Positions 1 to 6,421 of a DNA stretch of 11,456 nucleotides are shown one piece after another; within the stretch, counting starts at the first letter, position 1; every line of letters starts with the position of its first letter. The DNA is taken from NCBI GenBank assembly GCA_946886065.1, contig CAMPHU010000149.1:1-11456 (forward strand). Reading direction: 5' to 3'. Made by a program: the position numbers and the translations under genes. The notes under the pieces are model-generated. The model had not been told where the DNA came from, searched no databases, and was given only the letters and a program-made list of their open reading frames with translations. The stretch is from an uncultured Massilia sp. (GTDB taxonomy: Bacteria; Pseudomonadota; Gammaproteobacteria; Burkholderiales; Burkholderiaceae).

Positions 1-117
1 CACCAGTTCGATGTTGTACGGCGGGTAGCTCGGCTCGCCACGCTGCTCGAGCAGGTTGGCCAGGCGATCGAAACCAATGGCGGAACGGTACAGCGGAGTC
101 AGATCAAAAGTACGCAT
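1..117 (-). CDS. Small heat-shock protein, Hsp20/IbpA type (5' end only)
   Basis: The first 39 residues of a minus-strand protein are visible; the rest lies before position 1. The N-terminus ([19 protein letters not shown], later YPPYNIELV) closely matches the start of the IbpA/IbpB class of small heat-shock proteins. These are cytoplasmic, ATP-independent holdases that bind unfolding proteins and pass them to DnaK/ClpB. The alpha-crystallin domain should start right after the visible YPPYNIELV segment. The ATG at 115-117 is preceded by an AGGA ribosome site 9 nt upstream (127-130). The leader carries a ROSE-like hairpin and a sigma32-like promoter, as expected for an ibpA-type gene. Family assignment is strong although most of the protein is missing. 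The choice between ibpA and other hsp20 paralogues cannot be made here, so no symbol is given. Confidence 0.88.
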   Translation of the reverse strand, partial: MRTFDLTPLYRSAIGFDRLANLLEQRGEPSYPPYNIELV

Positions 118-175
118 GATGTCATATCCTTTTTAAGTTAAGCGATAAGTTGACGGACCTCATTGAGCATCCGTT
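118..175 (-). promoter_or_regulatory. ROSE-like RNA thermometer in the sHSP leader
   Basis: Read on the minus strand, the leader holds the ROSE signature UCGCU (plus 141-145), which can pair with the Shine-Dalgarno AGGA (plus 127-130) leaving the G bulged. A flanking A-U pair extends the helix (AUCGCU with AGGAU), and the loop is A/U-rich (about 10 nt). Upstream, ACGGA and UCCGU (plus 170-174 and 153-157) form a second hairpin with an inner CUC-AAU-GAG stem. ROSE elements are known to hold the ribosome site closed at normal temperature and open it on heating, mainly in front of small heat-shock genes. The hairpins are seen in the sequence; the thermosensing role is inferred from the motif and the gene it precedes. 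Confidence 0.7.
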
Positions 176-183
176 GAGTCCAA

Positions 184-211
184 TCTAATGCCACGTCTTT
201 CACTTTTCAAG
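184..211 (-). promoter_or_regulatory. Sigma32-like heat-shock promoter for the sHSP gene
   Basis: The minus strand reads CTTGAAA (plus 205-211), a perfect match to the RpoH -35 consensus. After 14 nt comes CATTAGA (plus 184-190), preceded by TGG, which resembles the CCCCATnTA -10 element with its C-run degraded. Initiation near plus 176 would give a leader of about 60 nt containing the whole predicted thermometer. Transcriptional (sigma32) and translational (ROSE) heat control would then act together, as known for enterobacterial ibpA. Confidence 0.6.
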
Positions 212-295
212 ATAATCAAAATATGGTTTTAATCATCGTTTAGCAAATTTTATTTGCAGTATGTTTCCACGGAATCTAGGCTGCAAGAGCGGTGC

Positions 296-301
296 TACAC
301 T
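296..301 (+). promoter_or_regulatory. Extended -10 element upstream of the M61 peptidase
   Basis: TGCTACACT (293-301) has the TG-n-TACACT layout of an extended -10 promoter. No good -35 hexamer sits 16-18 bp upstream, which extended -10 promoters tolerate. Initiation near 308 would leave a short leader of about 27 nt. This is a weak, by-eye call. Confidence 0.3.
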
Positions 302-334
302 CGTCCGTTTGCTTTCACGATCCCGTTTCCATCC

Positions 335-2251
335 ATGACTCCAACCCGCAATCTGCTCGCGCGCGCCGTCCGTCCGGCCAGCGCCCTGGCCTTCGCCATT
401 GCCCTGGGCCTGCCGGCCCAGGCCGCCATCCCGGCCGTCGGCGACCAGCCCTATCCGGGCACCATCGCCGTCAAGGTCGACGCGACCAACCTGTCGCAGC
501 AGATCTTCCGCATGCAGATGGCGATTCCCGTGCGTCCGGGTCCGCTGACCCTGCTCTACCCGCAGTGGGCGCCGGGCAACCACGGCCCGAACATCCCGCT
601 GACCCAGCTCGCGGGCCTGAAGTTCAGCGCGGGCGGCAAGCCGGTGGCATGGACGCGCGACCCGGTCAACGTCCACGCCTTCCACGTCACCGTGCCGGAA
701 GGCGCCACGACCCTGGACGCCGAGTACCAGTTCCTGTCGCCGCTGGACGGCAGCCAGGGCCGCATCACCATGACCGACGACATCCTCGGCGTGCAGTGGC
801 CGTCGGTGCTGCTCTACCCGGCGGGCTACCACGCGCGCCGCATCACGGTGCAGCCGAGCGTCGTGTTCCCGGCCGGCTGGCAGTTCGCCAGCGCGCTGGA
901 AGTCCAGGAAAAGCGCGGCGACGAAGTGCGCTTCAAACCGCACGACCTCGACACCCTGGTCGACTCGCCGATCTTCGCCGGCCGCTACTTCAAGCGCATC
1001 GACCTGGCGCCGGGCGCCAAGGCGCCCGTCATGCTGAACGTGGTCGCCGACAATCCGGAAAGCCTGGAAGCCAAGCCGGAACAGATCGCCCTGCACCGCG
1101 CGATGGTGGAGCAGGCCCTCAAGCTGTTCGGCTCGCACCACTACAAGCACTACGACTTCCTGTTCGCGATCTCGGACGAATTCGGCGGCATCGGCCGCGA
1201 GCACCACCAGTCGAGCGAGAACGGCGTCAAGCTGGGCTACTTCACCGAGTGGAGCAAGAACGAAGGCGGGCGTGAACTGCTGCCGCATGAATTCGTGCAC
1301 TCGTGGAACGGCAAGTTCCGCCGTCCCGCGGGCCAGGACGTCCCCAACTTCAACACCCCGCTGCAAAACAGCCTGCTGTGGGTGTACGAAGGCCAGACCC
1401 AGTTCTGGGGCAACGTGCTGGCCGCGCGCTCGGGCCTGATCTCGATGGCGCATGCGCGCGAATCGCTGGCGGCCAGCGCGGCCCGCTACGACAACACCCA
1501 GGGCCGCGCCTGGCGCGCCGTGCAGGACACCGTCAACGACCCGATCATCAACGGCCGCCGCCCGATCGGTTGGGGCAACTGGCAGCGCAGCGAGGACTAT
1601 TACGTCGAGGGCATGCTGATCTGGCTCGACGTCGACACCAGGATCCGCGAACTGTCCGGCGACAAGCGCTCGCTGAACGATTTCGCGCGCGCCTTCTTCG
1701 GCGTCGAGAACGGCCGCGTGGACGCGCTGCACTACAGCTTCGAGGACGTGGTCGCGGCGCTGAACAAGGTGCAGAAATACGACTGGGCGCCCTTCCTGCG
1801 CACCCGCCTGGAAGGCCACGGCCCGGGCGCCCCGCTCGACGGCCTGGCGCGCGCCGGCTGGAAGCTGGTCTACACCGACGCCCCGACCGATGCGGTCAAG
1901 GCCGCGGACGACCGCAACAAGCTGACGGACCTGAGCTACTCGCTGGGCTTCTCGGTGCGCCAGGACGGCAGCGTGACCGGCGTGATCTGGGACGGCGTGG
2001 GCTTCCGCGCGGGGCTGGCGGCCAACACCACCATCATCGCGGTCAACAACAAGGCCTACAAGGGCGAGGTGCTGAAGGCCGCAGTGAAGGCGGCCAAGGA
2101 CGGCAAGGCGCCGATCGAACTGCTGGTGAAGAAGGGGAACAACCTGCGCACCATCGCGCTCGACTACCGCGACGGGCTGCGTTATCCGCGCCTGGAGCGG
2201 ATTGCGGGGACCAAGGACCGGCTGGAAGATCTGTTCAAGCCCATGAAGTAA
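335..2251 (+). CDS. M61-family metallopeptidase (glycyl aminopeptidase-like) with PDZ domain
   Basis: This is a 638-residue zinc peptidase of family M61, probably periplasmic or envelope-associated. A signal peptide spans residues 1-30: a basic start, a hydrophobic Ala/Leu core and an AQA cleavage site after Ala30. The zinc site is HEFVH (His318, Glu319, His322) inside the typical HEFxHxWN setting. The third ligand is Glu352 in WVYEGQT. A PDZ domain follows at about residues 535-620, beginning YSLGFSV. The M61 N-terminal beta domain fills the region before the active site. M61 enzymes are aminopeptidases with preference for N-terminal Gly/Ala; the natural substrate is unknown. The ATG at 335 is chosen because it places the signal peptide at the N-terminus. 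A TTG at 254 would add 27 residues with no family resemblance. No clear ribosome site precedes 335. The gene is monocistronic and ends in a strong terminator. Confidence 0.93.
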   Translation: MTPTRNLLARAVRPASALAFAIALGLPAQAAIPAVGDQPYPGTIAVKVDATNLSQQIFRMQMAIPVRPGPLTLLYPQWAPGNHGPNIPLTQLAGLKFSAGGKPVAWTRDPVNVHAFHVTVPEGATTLDAEYQFLSPLDGSQGRITMTDDILGVQWPSVLLYPAGYHARRITVQPSVVFPAGWQFASALEVQEKRGDEVRFKPHDLDTLVDSPIFAGRYFKRIDLAPGAKAPVMLNVVADNPESLEAKPEQIALHRAMVEQALKLFGSHHYKHYDFLFAISDEFGGIGREHHQSSENGVKLGYFTEWSKNEGGRELLPHEFVHSWNGKFRRPAGQDVPNFNTPLQNSLLWVYEGQTQFWGNVLAARSGLISMAHARESLAASAARYDNTQGRAWRAVQDTVNDPIINGRRPIGWGNWQRSEDYYVEGMLIWLDVDTRIRELSGDKRSLNDFARAFFGVENGRVDALHYSFEDVVAALNKVQKYDWAPFLRTRLEGHGPGAPLDGLARAGWKLVYTDAPTDAVKAADDRNKLTDLSYSLGFSVRQDGSVTGVIWDGVGFRAGLAANTTIIAVNNKAYKGEVLKAAVKAAKDGKAPIELLVKKGNNLRTIALDYRDGLRYPRLERIAGTKDRLEDLFKPMK

Positions 2252-2284
2252 CAGGCGGCGAGAGCCATTCGACGCCGTTCAACG

Positions 2285-2317
2285 AGCCGGCCGGGCGAGC
2301 GCCCGCGCCGGCTTTTT
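2285..2317 (+). terminator. Rho-independent terminator of the M61 peptidase gene
   Basis: Starting 33 bases after the stop codon, AGCCGGCCGGGC pairs with GCCCGcGCCGGCT, with one bulged C and a GAGC loop. A run of five T (2313-2317) follows. The very GC-rich stem and U-tract are classic for the plus strand. The minus strand lacks a matching T-run after the stem. Confidence 0.88.
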
Positions 2318-2336
2318 CGCATCCACGCTCCACCGC

Positions 2337-2367
2337 CGGCATATACGCATGCCGTCCGCGATCGGAC
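2337..2367 (-). other. Two adjacent hairpins at the 3' end of the DUF2938-flavodoxin-DUF2798 operon
   Basis: CGGCAT...ATGCCG (2337-2354, 6-bp stem) abuts GTCCG-CGAT-CGGAC (2354-2367, 5-bp stem) just past the stop of the minus-strand operon. Neither is followed by a T-run, so they are not a standard intrinsic terminator. They could stabilise the transcript 3' end. The structures are clear; a role is speculative. Confidence 0.35.
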
Positions 2368-2384
2368 GACCGGAGCATTGCCCC

Positions 2385-2621
2385 TCACGGCGCCTGGCGT
2401 TCGCTGGTGAGGATGCGCACCGCGATGCGGGCAGGCGCGGACAGCAGCAGCACGGTCGGGAAAGCGATGACCCAGGCCATCAGCCAAGCGCCCAGCCACT
2501 GGCTGGGAAAGTCCGTCACCCAGCCGAGGGCGCGCCATGTCGACACGCCCGAGATCACCAGCGACATCTGCCCCGACAGGATGAAGGCGAACAGCTGGGG
2601 CGCGTACTTTTTCGGAATCAT
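2385..2621 (-). CDS. DUF2798 family small membrane protein
   Basis: A 78-residue protein with two hydrophobic segments (about residues 7-27 and 42-66). They match the DUF2798 pattern: a first helix with LSGxMSxxxSGxST, then LGAWLxxWxxAFP in the second, and a basic C-terminal tail. The family has no established biochemical function; database names of 'phosphoserine phosphatase' type for some members are not supported by any motif here. Its ATG overlaps the stop of the upstream flavodoxin-fold gene (ATGA, 2618-2621), so translation is very likely coupled. It is the last gene of a three-gene operon controlled by the MerR-type promoter. It is probably an inner-membrane protein serving the same response; its partner is unknown. 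Confidence 0.85.
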   Translation of the reverse strand: MIPKKYAPQLFAFILSGQMSLVISGVSTWRALGWVTDFPSQWLGAWLMAWVIAFPTVLLLSAPARIAVRILTSERQAP

Positions 2622-3190
2622 GGCTGCTCGTCCGCCAGGCGTTGCAGGGTCGCGGCGAACTGGCGGCCGAACAGGCGCGCGGTCTTGATGTCGCCCGGCG
2701 GGAAGGCGTCGGCCGGCGAGGCGTGCCCGGCCTGCGCCATCAGTCCGGACCACGAGCCGAGCCGGTTGGCCGCCTCGTCGTAAGGCACGCCGGCATGCTG
2801 CTCGGGCAGGATCGGGTTGCCGAGCCAGAGCATCCCATGCTGCATGCAGAAGGTGAACATCGACAGCAGGGTCGACTGCTTGTCGCCGGCCGGCAGCGAG
2901 GACACGGTGAAGCCGGCCGCCAATTTTCCCTTGAGCTTCTGGGTGCGCCACAGCGGGCCGGTGGCATCCATGAAGCCCTTGAAGGGCCCCGACACGCCGC
3001 CCAGGTAGGTGGGCGAGCCGAGGATGATGCCGTCGTAATCGCACAGCCGCCCGGTGTCCCGCGCCAGGTCCGTCGCCAGCAGCAGGTCGACGCCGATGCC
3101 TTCCCTGCTGCCCGCGCCTTCGGCCACCTGGCCGGCGATGTGGGCGGTGTGGCCATGGCCGCTGTGGTAGATGACTGCGAGTCGTTTCAT
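2618..3190 (-). CDS. Flavodoxin-fold (WrbA-like) FMN-binding oxidoreductase
   Basis: A 190-residue cytoplasmic protein of the flavodoxin / NADPH-dependent FMN reductase group. The N-terminus (MKRLAVIYHSGHGHTAHIA) is a beta strand followed by the flavin phosphate loop (about residues 9-16). SPTYLGGVSGPFKGFMD (residues 59-75) is the WrbA-like second flavin-contact region. WrbA-type proteins carry out two-electron reduction of quinones with NAD(P)H, which avoids semiquinone radicals. Quinone reductase activity is inferred, not shown. A strong GGAGGA ribosome site lies just upstream. The gene is the middle of the operon, 30 nt after the DUF2938 gene and overlapping the DUF2798 gene by 4 nt. The MerR-controlled context fits a role in quinone, electrophile or redox stress. 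Confidence 0.85.
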   Translation of the reverse strand: MKRLAVIYHSGHGHTAHIAGQVAEGAGSREGIGVDLLLATDLARDTGRLCDYDGIILGSPTYLGGVSGPFKGFMDATGPLWRTQKLKGKLAAGFTVSSLPAGDKQSTLLSMFTFCMQHGMLWLGNPILPEQHAGVPYDEAANRLGSWSGLMAQAGHASPADAFPPGDIKTARLFGRQFAATLQRLADEQP

Positions 3191-3220
3191 GCTTCCTCCG
3201 ATGTGGGTGAATGGATGCCT

Positions 3221-3715
3221 TCAAGGCGCCAGCAGGCGCAGGCACAGGGCGGCGAGGTAGAGGCCGAGGCCGAATACGGCGTGGTTGGCCAGGCTGCGCA
3301 GGCAGTTCCGGAATGGGGTCGGGGTCTTCGAGGCGGCGAAGCCCGCGCCCATGGCGGGCTGCATGACGAACAGCGGCGCGGCCACGGTGGCGACGCCGAC
3401 CGCCAGCGCCGGCGCCAGGGTCGGGCTGTCCAGCCAGTCCACGCCGGTCACGGCCACCAGCAGGGCGGCGAAGCCCACGCCGACGGCGTAATGGGTGCTC
3501 CAGCCCATCAGGCGCTCGCCGGCGACCGGGCGCGCCTTGGCAATGGCGGCATGCGCGACCCGGCCGTGCGCCAGGTGGCCGACCCAGCGCCCGACCAGGG
3601 CGAAGTCGAGGGTCTTGACGCCCATGCGCTTGAGCACGATGAGCCAGCCGTCCATCACGGCGGTGGCGCCCAAACCGATGAGTACCAGCTTGAAGATGAG
3701 TACGGACGCTTCCAT
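3221..3715 (-). CDS. DUF2938 family membrane protein
   Basis: A 164-residue protein with four predicted membrane helices (about residues 5-28, 72-90, 100-123 and 143-162). It shows DUF2938 hallmarks: GLGATAVMDGW near the start, VGRWVGHL (residues 41-48), and GWSTHYAVGVGFAALL (71-86). The family is uncharacterised. It is the first gene of the operon behind the MerR-type promoter; the ATG at 3713-3715 follows an AAGGGA ribosome site. Conserved His (47, 75) and Arg (43) residues near helix ends could be functional, but this is only an observation. The linked flavodoxin-fold gene suggests a membrane component of a redox or quinone-related response. The gene order is consistent with one polycistronic message of about 1.35 kb. 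Confidence 0.87.
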   Translation of the reverse strand: MEASVLIFKLVLIGLGATAVMDGWLIVLKRMGVKTLDFALVGRWVGHLAHGRVAHAAIAKARPVAGERLMGWSTHYAVGVGFAALLVAVTGVDWLDSPTLAPALAVGVATVAAPLFVMQPAMGAGFAASKTPTPFRNCLRSLANHAVFGLGLYLAALCLRLLAP

Positions 3716-3757
3716 GGTGTTTCCCTTTCACGATTGACCGGACTGCGTATGTGGTCC

Positions 3758-3788
3758 ACTATAGAAGTTGAAGTCAACTTCAAGTCAA
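3758..3788 (-). promoter_or_regulatory. MerR-type promoter (19-bp spacer) for the DUF2938 operon
   Basis: On the minus strand TTGACT (plus 3783-3788) and TATAGT (plus 3758-3763) are near-consensus -35 and -10 hexamers separated by exactly 19 bp. That over-long spacer is the hallmark of promoters that MerR-family activators must untwist. An 18-bp perfect dyad fills the spacer. Initiation near 3751 would leave a leader of about 35 nt before the DUF2938 start. Hexamers and spacing are seen directly; activation by the adjacent MerR is inferred. Confidence 0.78.
3764..3781. promoter_or_regulatory. MerR operator dyad
   Basis: GAAGTTGA-AG-TCAACTTC is a perfect inverted repeat with 8-bp arms lying within the 19-bp spacer. 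An overlapping, shifted dyad, TTGAAGT-CA-ACTTCAA, occupies 3768-3783. Either could be the regulator's binding site, since both keep the repeated GAAGT/ACTTC half-site. A possible plus-strand promoter for the regulator itself (TTGACC 3734-3739, 17 bp, CACTAT 3757-3762) overlaps the same site, so autoregulation is likely. Confidence 0.75.
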
Positions 3789-3798
3789 GGGGTAATGC

Positions 3799-4212
3799 AT
3801 GGACATTGCGGAAGTCGCGAAACGCAGCGGCATGGCGGCGTCGACGCTGCGCTATTACGAGAAGAAGGGCTTGATCGCTTCGACGGGACGCCAGGGATTG
3901 CGCCGCACCTTCGGCAAGGATGTGCTGGACCAGCTGGCCTTGATTTCGCTGGGCCAGGCGGCGGGGCTGTCGCTGGACGATATCCGGGGGATGTTCACGC
4001 CCAGCGGGCCGCAGATCGACCGCCAGGTGCTGGCGGCCAGGGCGGACGAGATCGATGCGCTGGTACGGCGCTTGAAGGCGATGAGCAAGGGCTTGCGGCA
4101 TGCGGTGGCCTGCCCCGCTCCCAGCCACATGGAATGCCCGACCTTCCGCAAGCTGCTGGCCTCGGCGGCGTCGGGAAGCATCGACCGGCACTGGCGGCAG
4201 GCCGGCAAGTAA
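3799..4212 (+). CDS. MerR-family transcriptional regulator
   Basis: A 137-residue cytoplasmic DNA-binding regulator. The N-terminal winged helix-turn-helix is textbook MerR: MDIAEVAKRSGMAASTLRYYEKKGLI (1-26), then a wing with R31 and RRTF. A dimerisation helix covers about residues 72-102. The C-terminal effector region holds H101-x3-C105-x4-H110-x2-C113, which could bind a metal or act as a thiol switch. The start is set by AAGGGG (3787-3792) six bases before the ATG. It is divergent from the DUF2938-flavodoxin-DUF2798 operon across an 83-bp gap with the operator dyad. MerR proteins usually repress without ligand and activate by DNA distortion when bound. The effector is unknown. Membership in MerR is near certain; the subfamily is not assigned. 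Confidence 0.95.
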   Translation: MDIAEVAKRSGMAASTLRYYEKKGLIASTGRQGLRRTFGKDVLDQLALISLGQAAGLSLDDIRGMFTPSGPQIDRQVLAARADEIDALVRRLKAMSKGLRHAVACPAPSHMECPTFRKLLASAASGSIDRHWRQAGK

Positions 4213-4236
4213 TGAAGCACACTTGAAGTGCCGGGA

Positions 4237-4710
4237 TCAGGCCTTGTCGGTCACCTTGTAGCGCTGCCGGGCCGGCAAAGTGTAGCTGACTTCCCTGTCG
4301 CCGGGCCGCAGCTCGCGCTGCCAGCCATGGGCTTCGTAGAAGCGGTCGGCGCGCGTGCCGATGCCGGTGCTCAGCGAGACCTTGGGATGGCCCTGGGCGA
4401 ACAGCCAGTCGCAGGCCATCTCGAGCAGGGTGCGGCCGATGCCGCGGCCTTCGCTGTCCGGCCGCACGAACAGCGCCCAGATCGAACCGTCGCGCACGTC
4501 GGCCACCGAGAAACCCAGGATTTGCCCGTCCGCCTCGCACAGCCATCCCTGCCCCAGCGTGGTCAGGTAGTCGTGGTACATGGCCAGCGTGACCTTCTCG
4601 GGCGAGGACAGCTGGTTCTCGCGCACGGACAGGCGCAGCACCGACAACTCGGGGATATCGGCCAGTTCGGCCTGGCGGTAACTGAGGGGCGTTTTCATTG
4701 TTGTTCTCAT
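4237..4710 (-). CDS. GNAT family N-acetyltransferase
   Basis: A 157-residue single-domain acetyltransferase. Motif [21 protein letters not shown] (80-99), carries the acetyl-CoA pyrophosphate loop EGRGIG (87-92). [11 protein letters not shown] (120-130) is the typical motif B ending. The substrate cannot be deduced; small-molecule amines or protein N-termini are the usual targets. The ATG at 4710 is preferred because it overlaps the stop of the upstream hydrolase as ATGA, a common coupled arrangement. An in-frame ATG at 4698 would shorten the protein by four residues and lacks a better ribosome site. The gene is convergent with merR, with only 24 bp between the stop codons, so transcripts may interfere or share 3' ends. 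Confidence 0.9.
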   Translation of the reverse strand: MRTTMKTPLSYRQAELADIPELSVLRLSVRENQLSSPEKVTLAMYHDYLTTLGQGWLCEADGQILGFSVADVRDGSIWALFVRPDSEGRGIGRTLLEMACDWLFAQGHPKVSLSTGIGTRADRFYEAHGWQRELRPGDREVSYTLPARQRYKVTDKA

Positions 4711-5483
4711 ACTGCGTGGTGTTGTGAATCAAGGTAGCGCGTGCTCCACGCGGCGATGACGCCGGCCACGTATTGCGCATCCTCGCGCCGGCTCAACAGG
4801 TGGTCGGCGCTGTCGAGCGACACGAAGCTCTTCGGATGGCGCGCCGCCTCGAAGATCTGCATCGCATTGGACAGCGCCACGGTCCGGTCGAGCGGCGAAT
4901 GCAGCACCAGCAGCGGCAGGCCCAGGGCATGGACCTTTTCCAGCAATCGGTGCTCGGCGACGTCGTCAATGAACTGGCGGCGGATCGTGAATTCGCGTCC
5001 CGCCAGCTTCACCCGCGCTTCGCCGTGCTCGCTGATCGTGTCCAGATGTTCATCGAACAGTCCAAGGATGTGGTGGGGATCGCTGGGCGCGGCGATGGTG
5101 GCCACGGCGCGTGTTTCGGGCACGGCCGCGGCGGCGGCCAGCACCGCCGCGCCGCCCAGGCTGTGGCCGACCAGCAACTGCGGCGCGGCATGCTCGGCGC
5201 GCAGGAAACCGGCGGCCGCGACCAGGTCCGCGATGTTCGAGGAAAAATTGGTGTTCGCAAATTCGCCTTCGCTGGCGCCCAGGCCGGTGAAGTCGAAGCG
5301 CAGCACGGCGATGCCGTGGCGCGTCAGGCCGTGCGCGGTCCGGCTGGCGGCGAGCACGTCCTTGCTGCAGCTGAAGCAGTGGGCGAACAGGGCGTAGGCC
5401 CGCACGGGGCCGTCCGGCATATCGAGACGGGCAGCCAGCTGCTGGCCGTCCGCGCCGGGGAAGTGAACGGTTCCGCCAGCCAT
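4707..5483 (-). CDS. Alpha/beta hydrolase (hydrolase half of the hydrolase-OsmC family)
   Basis: A 258-residue cytoplasmic alpha/beta hydrolase. The nucleophile elbow is GHSLGG (Ser108). Likely partners of the triad are Asp199 in LHSPLDRTV and His228 in [15 protein letters not shown] (33-42) and [23 protein letters not shown] (61-83) are signature stretches of a family often fused to a C-terminal OsmC peroxidase domain in proteins of about 400 residues. Here the protein stops after the hydrolase, and the next gene is a GNAT, not OsmC. A strong AAGGAG precedes the ATG at 5483, so this start is secure. It is the first gene of a two-gene operon. The reaction is probably ester or thioester hydrolysis; the substrate is unknown. 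Confidence 0.92.
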   Translation of the reverse strand: MAGGTVHFPGADGQQLAARLDMPDGPVRAYALFAHCFSCSKDVLAASRTAHGLTRHGIAVLRFDFTGLGASEGEFANTNFSSNIADLVAAAGFLRAEHAAPQLLVGHSLGGAAVLAAAAAVPETRAVATIAAPSDPHHILGLFDEHLDTISEHGEARVKLAGREFTIRRQFIDDVAEHRLLEKVHALGLPLLVLHSPLDRTVALSNAMQIFEAARHPKSFVSLDSADHLLSRREDAQYVAGVIAAWSTRYLDSQHHAV

Positions 5484-5538
5484 GGGAGCTCCTTCTTGTT
5501 GTCGCACAACGCAGTTCGCGGCGTGCTTTTTGGGCGCA

Positions 5539-5547
5539 ACGATAGCA
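5539..5547 (-). promoter_or_regulatory. Extended -10 promoter for the hydrolase-GNAT operon
   Basis: The minus strand reads TGC-TATCGT (plus 5547 down to 5539), an extended -10 element about 55 bp upstream of the hydrolase ATG. No convincing -35 hexamer accompanies it at 16-18 bp. It is the best candidate in the divergent gap. Confidence 0.35.
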
Positions 5548-5593
5548 CAGGACAGGACAAATGCAGAGAGATGCATCGCCCCTGCCGCCACGG

Positions 5594-5599
5594 TATGAT
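5594..5599 (+). promoter_or_regulatory. -10 element (TATGAT) upstream of the second GNAT gene
   Basis: TATGAT is a five-of-six match to the -10 consensus, 70 bp before the ATG at 5670. The -35 region is poor. The leader it would produce begins with the self-complementary GGGGCGCCCC (5604-5613), which can form only a tight hairpin. The ATG has no visible Shine-Dalgarno sequence. Confidence 0.35.
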
Positions 5600-5669
5600 A
5601 GTTGGGGCGCCCCTGCCTTGCGGGCTGCGGCGCGCCTGCACTGCGACGAACGTTCACCTACTTTACGTC

Positions 5670-6374
5670 ATGCACACATTTGCGCTTTCTTCCGACCGGC
5701 ACGCGGCGCTCGATTGCCCCGTCTGGTCCAGCCTGACCGGCGGGCACCGCCACTTCGCCATGGGCAACTCGCTCGCCCTGCGCTATCCGCGCGAGGTCGG
5801 GCCTTTCGCCGCCCTGGCGGACGACGGCCCGGCCGCCTGGACGGCGCTGGCCGCCCTGCTCGCTCCTGGCGAATCGGTCATGCTGGTGACGCCCGATCCT
5901 CTTGCGGGAGCGGATGGGCTCGCAGCGACGCGCCTGGGTCCGGTGCTGCAGATGGTGGCCACGCGCGATGCCGGCAGCGCCGGCGCGGCGACCTTGCTGC
6001 TGGGCGAAGACGACGCGGCCGAGATGCGCAGCCTGACCGGGATGACGAATCCGGGCCCCTTCGGCGTGCGCACCCACGAGCTGGGCGAATTCCTGGGCAT
6101 CCGTGACGGCGGCGTGCTGGCGGCGATGACGGGCGAGCGCATGCGGCCCAGCGGGATGGTCGAAGTGAGCGCGGTGTGCGTGCATCCCGAGCACCGGGGC
6201 AAGGCGTATGCGCGCACCCTGATGGTCGAGAAGATGCGGCGCATCGTGGACCGCGGGGACCTGCCCTTCCTGCATGTGTATCCGGACAATGCGGGTGCGA
6301 TCGCCCTGTATGAATCGCTGGGCTATGTGGCGCGCAGGACCTTGCAGCTGACCATGGTGACGGCGCCGGAATGA
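5670..6374 (+). CDS. GNAT family N-acetyltransferase (FR47-like)
   Basis: A 234-residue protein whose C-terminal half (about 130-232) is a GNAT domain of the FR47-like type. VSAVCVHPEHRGKAYARTLM (166-185) is motif A with the HRGKAYA acetyl-CoA loop. NAGAIALYESLGY (207-219) is motif B. The N-terminal half (1-125) contains PVWSSLTGGHRHFAMGNSLALRYP and is conserved in this group but has no catalytic motif that I recognise. The substrate is unknown. The ATG at 5670 is chosen because the protein then begins just before the family's WSSLTxxHxxFA region. An in-frame ATG at 5571 would add an unlikely Arg/Cys-rich extension. No ribosome site is obvious. The gene stands alone, divergent from the hydrolase operon and convergent with imuB. 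Confidence 0.9.
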   Translation: MHTFALSSDRHAALDCPVWSSLTGGHRHFAMGNSLALRYPREVGPFAALADDGPAAWTALAALLAPGESVMLVTPDPLAGADGLAATRLGPVLQMVATRDAGSAGAATLLLGEDDAAEMRSLTGMTNPGPFGVRTHELGEFLGIRDGGVLAAMTGERMRPSGMVEVSAVCVHPEHRGKAYARTLMVEKMRRIVDRGDLPFLHVYPDNAGAIALYESLGYVARRTLQLTMVTAPE

Positions 6375-6401
6375 GGCGGTCGCCGGCTTGACGATTCGCC
6401 C

Positions 6402-6419
6402 AGCCCTGCATGGCAGGCT
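6402..6419. terminator. Small hairpin between convergent GNAT and imuB
   Basis: AGCC(c)TGC-ATG-GCAGGCT forms a 7-bp stem with one bulge in the 47-bp gap between convergent stop codons. There is no T-run on either side, so a terminator role is only suggested by position. Confidence 0.25.
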
Positions 6420-6421
6420 GC

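Noticed and set aside
254..334. Upstream TTG extension of the M61 peptidase
   Set aside because: It would bury the signal peptide behind 27 residues and overlaps a plausible promoter.
233..1819. Long open frame on the minus strand opposite the M61 peptidase (528 codons)
   Set aside because: It mirrors a real gene with G/C third positions; its product is Arg/Val/Ala/Gln-rich with no recognisable domain.
2642..3874. Open frame of 410 codons on the plus strand across the flavodoxin and DUF2938 genes
   Set aside because: It opposes two recognised genes and runs through the MerR promoter region; composition is Gly/Arg/His/Gln-rich as in GC-rich shadow frames.
4202..4234. CCGGCA...TGCCGG stem with an inner CACT-TGA-AGTG hairpin between merR and the GNAT gene
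   Set aside because: The stem starts inside merR, the two structures compete, and no T-run follows, so a terminator is not supported.
5571..5669. Upstream in-frame ATG for the second GNAT gene
   Set aside because: It lies before the best -10 element, and the added 33 residues are Arg/Cys-rich with no family resemblance.
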